A stretch of 8,542 bases of DNA from contig DJAN01000111.1 in NCBI GenBank assembly GCA_002429615.1, positions 1 through 8,542 of the forward strand, given 5' to 3'. Source of the stretch: Lysobacteraceae bacterium UBA6001. GTDB taxonomy: Bacteria > Pseudomonadota > Gammaproteobacteria > Xanthomonadales > Xanthomonadaceae. Shown here in pieces: positions 1 to 5,981 of the stretch. Every line of letters starts with the position of its first letter. Within the stretch, counting starts at the first letter, position 1. The position numbers were made by a program, and so were the translations under genes. Below the pieces are notes generated by a model. The model ran no database searches, was not told the DNA's origin, and saw nothing but the letters and a program-made list of their open reading frames with translations.

Positions 1-1316
1 AAGCGTGGATGGATGCCGCCTCGCAGGGCATCGACGCGGCGGGACTGGCGCGCCAGGGCGACGAGATGCGCCGCCGCGACGAGGCCGCGTTGGCCGGCGC
101 GCGCGCGAAGCTGGCCCGCTACAGCCTGCCCGCCGGGCAGAGCAGCGAGGGCTGGCGCGCGCCGGCCTATGACGACAAGGACTGGGACAGCATCCCGGTG
201 CCGGCCAACTGGGAAAGCGTGGGCTATGCCGGCATGGACGGCGTGGCGTGGTACCGCAGCAGCTTCACGCTGACCGCGGCCGAGGCCAAGCGCGGTGTCA
301 CCCTGGGCGTGGCGCGCATCGACGATACCGACACCACCTTCGTCAACGGCCAACAGGTCGGTTACACCGAGAACAGCTACGACACGCTGCGCGCGTACAC
401 CGTGCCCGCAAGCGCGCTGCATGCCGGCCGCAACGTCATCGCGGTGAAGGTGCTCGACACCGGTGGCGGTGGCGGCATCCACGGCGAGGCCGACGAGCTG
501 TACGTGCAGCCGGTAGGTGGCGCGCGGCGGCCGATCGACGGGGCGTGGAAGTTCCGTCCCGAGCACGGCACGGTCTCGGCCATCGACGACAAGAACCAGG
601 CGCCGACCCTGCTCTACAACGTGATGATCCATCCGCTGCAGGACTTCCCGGTGCGCGGTGTGATCTGGTACCAGGGCGAGACCAACGCCAAGCTCGCCAA
701 CAATGCCGCCGTGCATTACGCCGAGCAGTTCGCGACGATGATCCGCGGCTGGCGCGCCGATCGACACGCGCCGAAGCTGCCGTTCCTGTGGGTGCAGCTG
801 GCGAACTTCGACGACCACTCCGACCAGGGTGATACCAGCCCGTGGGCGCTGCTGCGCGAGTCGCAGTCCAAGACGTTGGCGCTGCCGGCCACCGGGCAGG
901 CGGTCATCATCGACATCGGCAACCCGAACGACATCCACCCGACCAACAAGCATGACGTTGGCCATCGCCTGGCCCTGGCCGCACGCCATGTCGCCTACGG
1001 CGAGAAGCTGGTCTACAGCGGCCCGGTGTTCAGCGGTGCGCAGTTCGCCGGTGGTGCGGCCACGCTGCGCTTCGATCTGCAGGGCAGCGCGCTGGCCGCG
1101 CGCGGCGGTGGCGAACTGCTCGGCTTTGCTGTGGCCGGTGCCGACCAGAAGTTCCATCCCGCGCAGGCACGCATCGAGGGCGACCGCGTGGTCGTGCGCA
1201 GCGATGCGGTGCCGGCCCCGGTCGCGGTGCGCTATGCCTGGCACGGCAGCCCGACCGCCAATCTCGTCAACCGCGAGCAGCTGCCTGCTTCGCCGTTCCG
1301 ATCCGACAGCTGGTAA
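1..1316 (+). CDS. xeaA: Xyloglucan acetylesterase, CE20-like SGNH hydrolase (5' truncated by window edge)
   Basis: The 3' part of a carbohydrate O-acetylesterase. The reading frame is open to the left edge (first full codon at 3) with no credible start, so the Met codon at 9 is internal. Numbering from that Met, residues about 38-170 form a galactose-binding-like jelly roll resembling the GH2 sugar-binding domain (DDTDTTFVNG at 105-114, a Gly run at 152-156). The SGNH fold then resumes with GVIWYQGETNA at 217-227 and the GNPNDIHPTNK block at 304-314, where Asp308 and His310 fit the catalytic Asp-x-His. The C-terminus (NLVNREQLPASPFR) is typical of the sialate O-acetylesterase-like family. The catalytic Ser block is missing because it lies upstream; perhaps 200 residues are outside the window. 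An SGNH domain split by a jelly roll, next to GH35, GH31 and GH95 genes, matches XeaA of Xanthomonas citri, the founder of CE20, which deacetylates xyloglucan oligosaccharides. Automated tools may call it sialate O-acetylesterase, which the neighbours make unlikely. Periplasmic location is inferred. Confidence 0.87.
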   Translation, partial: AWMDAASQGIDAAGLARQGDEMRRRDEAALAGARAKLARYSLPAGQSSEGWRAPAYDDKDWDSIPVPANWESVGYAGMDGVAWYRSSFTLTAAEAKRGVTLGVARIDDTDTTFVNGQQVGYTENSYDTLRAYTVPASALHAGRNVIAVKVLDTGGGGGIHGEADELYVQPVGGARRPIDGAWKFRPEHGTVSAIDDKNQAPTLLYNVMIHPLQDFPVRGVIWYQGETNAKLANNAAVHYAEQFATMIRGWRADRHAPKLPFLWVQLANFDDHSDQGDTSPWALLRESQSKTLALPATGQAVIIDIGNPNDIHPTNKHDVGHRLALAARHVAYGEKLVYSGPVFSGAQFAGGAATLRFDLQGSALAARGGGELLGFAVAGADQKFHPAQARIEGDRVVVRSDAVPAPVAVRYAWHGSPTANLVNREQLPASPFRSDSW

Positions 1317-1331
1317 ACGGAGACCTTCCGC

Positions 1332-3041
1332 ATGACGCCTTCTTCTTCCCGCCACGCCCGCGCCCTGCGCCCGCTGGTCCTGCCGGCGATGCTGCTGCTG
1401 GCCCTGGCCGCCTGCCAGCGTACCGAGCAGGCCGCGCCGGCCGGTGCCGACACCGCGGCCGCCACCACGCCCGGCAGCAGCACCGCGCCGCAGGGCAAGG
1501 AAGCACCGATCCCGCAGCTCATCAGCAAAGACGGCAAGCACACGCTGCTGGTGGACGGAAAACCGTACCTGATCCTCGGCGCGCAGGTGAATAATTCGTC
1601 GAACTATCCCGCCGCGCTGGAACAGGTGTGGCCGGCGATGGCCGACATCGGCCCGAACACCGTGCAGGTGCCGATCGCGTGGGAGCAGATCGAAGCGGAG
1701 GAGGGCAAGTTCGACTTCTCCTTCGTCGATACCCTGCTCAAGCAGGCGCGTGAGCACGACGTGCGCCTGGTGCTGCTGTGGTTCGGCACCTGGAAGAACA
1801 ACGGCCCGGCCTACACCCCGCATTGGGTGAAGACCGACAACCAGCGCTTCCCGCGCGTGGTCACCGCCGACGGCCGCAGCATCGGCTCGCTCTCGCCGCT
1901 GGGCAAGGAAACGCTGGAAGCCGACCGCAAGGCGTTCGTGGCGCTGATGAAGCACCTCAAGCAGGCCGATCCGCAGCGCACCGTCATCATGGTGCAGCCG
2001 GAGAACGAGCCGGGCACCTACGGCAGCGTGCGCGATTTCTCGCCGATGGCGCAGGAAGCCTTCAACGGCCCGGTGCCGGAGGCACTCCTGAAAAAGCTCG
2101 GCAAGTCGCCGGGCACCTGGTCGCAGGTGTTCGGACAGGACGCCGACGAGTTCTTCCACGCCTGGCACATCGGTCGCTTCATCGACCAGGTGGCCGAGGC
2201 CGGCAAGGCCGAGTACCCGCTGCCGATGTACGTCAACGCGGCGCTGCGCGGCCCGTTCAACCCGGGCCAGCCCGGCAAGTACGCCAGCGGTGGCCCGACC
2301 GACAACGTGCTCGACGTGTGGAAGGCCGCCGGCCCGCACATCGACCTGCTGGCGCCGGACATCTACATGCCCGAGTACCTGATGTACACCACGGTGCTCG
2401 ACCGCTACGCACGCCCGGACAACCCGCTGTTCGTCGCCGAGACCGGCAACAAGGCCGAGTACGCGCGTTACCTGTTCCCGACCCTGGGCCATGACGGCAT
2501 CGGCTGGTCGGCGTTCGGCATCGACTACACCCGCTACAGCAACTTCCCGCTCGGCGCCAAGCACGTCGACAAGGAGGCGCTGGCGCCGTTCGCGCTCGGC
2601 TACCGGCTGGTCAAGCTGGGCCTGCCGGCGTTCGCCAAGGCCTCCAGCGAGGGCAAACTGCACGGCGTGGCCGAGCAGCCGGGCCAGGCGGTGCAGGAGA
2701 TCCAGCTCAACGATCGCTGGTCGGCGACGATCATGTATGGCGTGCCGCAGTTCTGGTTCCAGGGCGAGCCGCCGGGCAACCCCGAGCCGGTGGGCGCGGC
2801 GCTGATCGCCGAGATCGGCCCGGACGAGTTCCTGGTCACCGGCTACCACGCGCGCGTGACCCTGCACCCGGCCAGCGAGGCCACCGCCAACATGGTCTAC
2901 GACCGTGTCGAGGAAGGGCATTACGACGCGGACGGCAACTGGGTGTTCCAGCGCAACTGGAACGGTGACCAGACCGACTATGGCGTCAACTTCTCCAGCG
3001 CCGACACGCTGCTGAAGATCAAGCTGGCGACCTGGAAATAA
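1332..3041 (+). CDS. GH35 beta-galactosidase lipoprotein with DUF5597-type C-terminus
   Basis: Predicted to remove beta-1,2-linked galactose from xyloglucan side chains. Residues 1-27 are a lipoprotein signal with lipobox Leu25-Ala-Ala-Cys28. Gln at +2 is not a retention signal by Escherichia coli rules, so an outer-membrane anchor facing the periplasm is likely. Residues 29-60 are an Ala/Thr/Pro-rich linker. The TIM barrel spans about 60-400, with the presumed acid/base Glu226 in VQPENEPG and the nucleophile Glu370 in LFVAETGN, about 144 residues apart. Residues about 410-550 match the DUF5597-type beta domain of the bacterial xyloglucan-active GH35 branch, which includes Cellvibrio japonicus Bgl35A. 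At 569 aa it is full length for that branch. The start is supported by GGAGA at 1319-1323, 8 nt from the ATG, and lies 15 nt after the acetylesterase stop, so the two are probably translated from one message. Substrate is inferred from context; arabinofuranosyl or other galactoside activity is not excluded. Confidence 0.93.
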   Translation: MTPSSSRHARALRPLVLPAMLLLALAACQRTEQAAPAGADTAAATTPGSSTAPQGKEAPIPQLISKDGKHTLLVDGKPYLILGAQVNNSSNYPAALEQVWPAMADIGPNTVQVPIAWEQIEAEEGKFDFSFVDTLLKQAREHDVRLVLLWFGTWKNNGPAYTPHWVKTDNQRFPRVVTADGRSIGSLSPLGKETLEADRKAFVALMKHLKQADPQRTVIMVQPENEPGTYGSVRDFSPMAQEAFNGPVPEALLKKLGKSPGTWSQVFGQDADEFFHAWHIGRFIDQVAEAGKAEYPLPMYVNAALRGPFNPGQPGKYASGGPTDNVLDVWKAAGPHIDLLAPDIYMPEYLMYTTVLDRYARPDNPLFVAETGNKAEYARYLFPTLGHDGIGWSAFGIDYTRYSNFPLGAKHVDKEALAPFALGYRLVKLGLPAFAKASSEGKLHGVAEQPGQAVQEIQLNDRWSATIMYGVPQFWFQGEPPGNPEPVGAALIAEIGPDEFLVTGYHARVTLHPASEATANMVYDRVEEGHYDADGNWVFQRNWNGDQTDYGVNFSSADTLLKIKLATWK

Positions 3042-3047
3042 ATCCAA

Positions 3048-3076
3048 TGGCGCGCCGGCAAAGCATCGGCGCGCTA
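3048..3076 (+). repeat. GC-rich inverted repeat (RNA hairpin) between GH35 and GH31 genes
   Basis: The arms TGGCGCGCCGG (3048-3058) and TCGGCGCGCTA (3066-3076) pair over 11 positions with two G-U wobbles around a 7-nt loop (CAAAGCA). The core is 8 G-C pairs, including the octamer GGCGCGCC. No T-tract follows, so it does not look like a simple intrinsic terminator. It begins 6 nt after the GH35 stop and ends 27 nt before the GH31 start. It could stabilise or partly terminate the upstream message, or be a copy of a dispersed REP-like element. The role is inferred. Confidence 0.65.
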
Positions 3077-3093
3077 CCCACGCATTACCGATA

Positions 3094-3098
3094 GGGAG
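3094..3098 (+). promoter_or_regulatory. Ribosome binding site fixing the GH31 start at ATG 3104
   Basis: GGGAG at 3094-3098 stands 5 nt before ATG 3104. An in-frame GTG at 3098 overlaps the last base of this Shine-Dalgarno sequence and so cannot use it, and nothing comparable lies upstream of the GTG. ATG 3104 is therefore preferred, shortening the longest reading by two residues. Confidence 0.75.
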
Positions 3099-3103
3099 TG
3101 AAC

Positions 3104-5968
3104 ATGCGACACGGCAATCAGGGTATCCAGCGACGTGCGCTGGCGCAGGGGCTGGCGGTTTCGCTGGCGGCATTGGCACTGGCCGGCACCGCCAGCGCGC
3201 AGGAAGTGCAGCGCAACGCCGAAGGCGTGGTGGTCAAGCCGGCGCAGGCCGGCGCCGCCGCGGTGCGGCTGCAGGTGGTCGATGACGGCATCATCCGCGT
3301 CAGCGCCGATCCAAAGGGCGAGTTCAAGCGCTCCGAGAGCCTGATGCGCGCGCCGACCGGCAAGCCGGTGCCGTCGTTCCAGGTCGCCGAGCAGGGCGGG
3401 GAAGTGCAGCTGAAGACCGCCCAGGTCACCGCGCATGTCTCCACCACCGACGGCCATGTCAGCTTCACCGATGCCAACGGCAAGGAAGTGCTGTCCGAAG
3501 TGGCCGGCGGCCGCACCTTCACCCCGATCAAGGTCGACGGCAAGGATGGCCTGCTGAGCACGCGCCAGCGCTTCACCTCGCCGGACGGCGAGGGCATCTA
3601 CGGTTTCGGCCAGCACCAGCAGGGCTGGATGGACCAGAAGGGCCGCAACGTCGAGCTGCTGCAGAGCAATATCGACCTGGCGGTGCCGTTCCTCGTCTCC
3701 AGCCGCAACTACGGCATCCTGTGGGACAACAACTCGATCACCCGCCTGGGCGATCCGCGTGGCCTGCAACCGCTGGACAAGTCGCTGAAGCTGTATGACG
3801 CCAAGGGCAAGCCGGGCGCGCTGACCGCGCGTTATTCGGTCAACGGCAAGCAGGTGGTGGAGCGTCGCGAGAGCGAGATCAACTACGAATACATCAAGGA
3901 TCTGGTGAAGTTCCCGGCCAAGGCCAAGCCGGCCAAGGAAGGGCGCGCCACGGTGGCGTGGGAAGGCGACATCGAAGCCTTGACCGGTGGCGAGCACAGC
4001 TTCTCGCTGTACTCCAGCGAATACGCCAAGCTGTGGGTGGACGGCAAGCTGGTGCTGGACCGCTGGCGCCAGAACTGGAACCCGTGGCACCACGAGTTCA
4101 CCCTGGAACTCGAGCCGGGCAAGCGCCACCACGTCAAGGTCGAGTGGGACTTGATCGACCCGAGCTACATCGCGCTGCTGCACCGCGACCCGCTGCCGGC
4201 GGCCGAGGCCAAGGACCTGTCGCTGTGGTCCGAGGCCGGGCAGATCATCGACTACTACTTCGTGGCCGGCGCCAACACCGACCAGGTCATCGGCGGCTAC
4301 CGCGAGCTGACCGGCAAGGCCGTGCTGCTGCCCAAGTGGGCCTATGGCTTCTGGCAGAGCCGCGAGCGCTACAAGAACCAGAAGGAGATGGAGGACGTGG
4401 TGGCCGAGTACCGCCGCCGCAACCTGCCGCTGGACAACATCGTGCTCGACTGGTCGTACTGGCCGCAGGACGCCTGGGGCTCGCACGATTTCGACAAGCA
4501 GTTCTGGCCCGACCCGGATGCGATGGTCAAGTATTTCCATGACCACAACACCCACATGATGATTTCGATCTGGCCGAAGTTCTATCCGAACACGGAGAAC
4601 TACAAGGAGCTGGCGTCGAAGGGCTACATGTTCACCAAGAACGTGGATGCCGGCGAGCTGGACTGGATCGGCAACGGCTACCTCAACGCCTTCTATGACC
4701 CGTTCGCGGTCGAGGCGCAGAAGATCTACTGGCGCCAGATCAACGAGAAGCTCAACAGCAAGGGCATCGACGCCTGGTGGATGGACGCTGACGAGCCGGA
4801 CATCCATTCCAACCTCGACGTGGGCACCCGCAAGGAGCGCCTGACCCCGAACGCGCTGGGTTCCTCGACCGAGTACTTCAATGCGTTCCCGCTGCCGCAC
4901 ACCCACGGCGTCTACGAGGGCGACCGCGAGGCCGACAACAAGCGCGTGTTCATCCTCTCGCGCAAGGGCTATGCCGGCACGCAGCGCAACGCGGTGGCGG
5001 TGTGGAGCGGTGACATCGTCTCGCGCTGGGACAACATGAAGGAGCAGATCTCCGCCGGCGTGAACCTGTCGATGTCGGGCCTGCCGAACTGGACCTTCGA
5101 CATCGGTGGCTTCTCGGTGGAGAAGCGCTACGAGACCCAGGACCCGGCGCACCTGCCGGAGTGGCGTGAGCTGCAGACGCGCTGGTTCCAGTTCGGCGCG
5201 TTCGTGCCGCTGTTCCGCTCGCACGGCCAGTTCCCGTACCGCGAGATCTGGAACGTCGCGCCGGAAGGCACCCCGTTCTATGCCTCGATGGCGTACTACG
5301 ACCGCCTGCGCTACACGCTGATGCCCTACATCTACACCCTGGCCGGCGATACCTATCACCGCGACGGCGTGATGATGCGCGGCCTGATGATGGACTTCCC
5401 GAACGACGCCAAGGTCGCCGACCTCAACGACGAGTACCTGTTCGGCCCGGCCTTCCTGGTCGCGCCGGTTACCGAGTTCGGTGCGACCTCGCGTCCGGTG
5501 TACCTGCCGGCCGGGACTTCCTGGCTCGACTTCTACACCGGCAAGCGCTACGAGGGTGGCCAGTCGATCACCGCCGACGCGCCGATCGAGCGCATGCCGC
5601 TGTTCGTGCGTGCCGGCGCCATCGTGCCGACCGGCCCGGTGCAGCAGTACGTCGACCAGCAGGCCGACGCGCCGGTGACGATCGTGGTCTACACCGGTGC
5701 GGACGGTTCGTTCTCGCTGTACGAGGACGATGGCCTGGGCTACGGCTACGAGAAGGGCGAGTTCAGCCGCATCCCGCTGGCGTGGGACGAGGCCAAGGGC
5801 GAGCTGCGCATTGGCGCGCGCGAAGGCCAGTGGCCGGGCATGCAGGCCAAGCGCACGTTCAAGGTGCGCTTCGTCAGCGGTCCGCGCGAGGATGCCGGCC
5901 AGCTGGAGCCGAAGGCCGACACCCAGGTGCAGTACGCCGGCAAGGCTGTCGTCGTGAAGCGCAAGTAA
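3104..5968 (+). CDS. GH31 alpha-xylosidase with PA14 insert, secreted
   Basis: Predicted to release alpha-1,6-xylose from the non-reducing-end glucosyl of xyloglucan oligosaccharides in the periplasm. Numbered from ATG 3104 (954 aa), residues 1-32 are a Sec signal peptide with likely cleavage after Ala-Ser-Ala32. Residues about 35-255 are the N-terminal beta-sandwich. Residues about 260-365 are a PA14-like insert (KLWVDGKLVLDRW, then HHVKVEWD). The TIM barrel follows at about 405-760, and C-terminal beta domains run to the end. The nucleophile is Asp561 in WWMDADEPD and the acid/base Asp637 in WSGD; other GH31 marks are DWSYWPQDAWG, FDIGGFS and FRSHGQFPYRE. A GH31 of this length with PA14 resembles Cellvibrio japonicus Xyl31A, a xyloglucan-specific alpha-xylosidase in which PA14 helps bind longer oligosaccharides. 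It follows GH35 by 62 nt, with a hairpin between them. Alpha-glucosidase activity is the main alternative; the neighbours argue for xylosidase. Confidence 0.94.
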   Translation: MRHGNQGIQRRALAQGLAVSLAALALAGTASAQEVQRNAEGVVVKPAQAGAAAVRLQVVDDGIIRVSADPKGEFKRSESLMRAPTGKPVPSFQVAEQGGEVQLKTAQVTAHVSTTDGHVSFTDANGKEVLSEVAGGRTFTPIKVDGKDGLLSTRQRFTSPDGEGIYGFGQHQQGWMDQKGRNVELLQSNIDLAVPFLVSSRNYGILWDNNSITRLGDPRGLQPLDKSLKLYDAKGKPGALTARYSVNGKQVVERRESEINYEYIKDLVKFPAKAKPAKEGRATVAWEGDIEALTGGEHSFSLYSSEYAKLWVDGKLVLDRWRQNWNPWHHEFTLELEPGKRHHVKVEWDLIDPSYIALLHRDPLPAAEAKDLSLWSEAGQIIDYYFVAGANTDQVIGGYRELTGKAVLLPKWAYGFWQSRERYKNQKEMEDVVAEYRRRNLPLDNIVLDWSYWPQDAWGSHDFDKQFWPDPDAMVKYFHDHNTHMMISIWPKFYPNTENYKELASKGYMFTKNVDAGELDWIGNGYLNAFYDPFAVEAQKIYWRQINEKLNSKGIDAWWMDADEPDIHSNLDVGTRKERLTPNALGSSTEYFNAFPLPHTHGVYEGDREADNKRVFILSRKGYAGTQRNAVAVWSGDIVSRWDNMKEQISAGVNLSMSGLPNWTFDIGGFSVEKRYETQDPAHLPEWRELQTRWFQFGAFVPLFRSHGQFPYREIWNVAPEGTPFYASMAYYDRLRYTLMPYIYTLAGDTYHRDGVMMRGLMMDFPNDAKVADLNDEYLFGPAFLVAPVTEFGATSRPVYLPAGTSWLDFYTGKRYEGGQSITADAPIERMPLFVRAGAIVPTGPVQQYVDQQADAPVTIVVYTGADGSFSLYEDDGLGYGYEKGEFSRIPLAWDEAKGELRIGAREGQWPGMQAKRTFKVRFVSGPREDAGQLEPKADTQVQYAGKAVVVKRK

Positions 5969-5981
5969 GCGGAGCAACCCC

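Noticed and set aside
9..11. ATG at 9 as the true start of the acetylesterase
   Set aside because: The frame stays open to the left edge, no signal peptide follows, and the catalytic Ser block is absent, so the gene begins outside the window.
1232..1543. Small minus-strand open frame across the acetylesterase-GH35 junction
   Set aside because: It lies opposite the lipoprotein signal and linker of GH35, has low-complexity composition and no recognisable domain.
3098..3103. GTG at 3098 as the GH31 start
   Set aside because: It overlaps the Shine-Dalgarno GGGAG that serves ATG 3104 and has no good site of its own.
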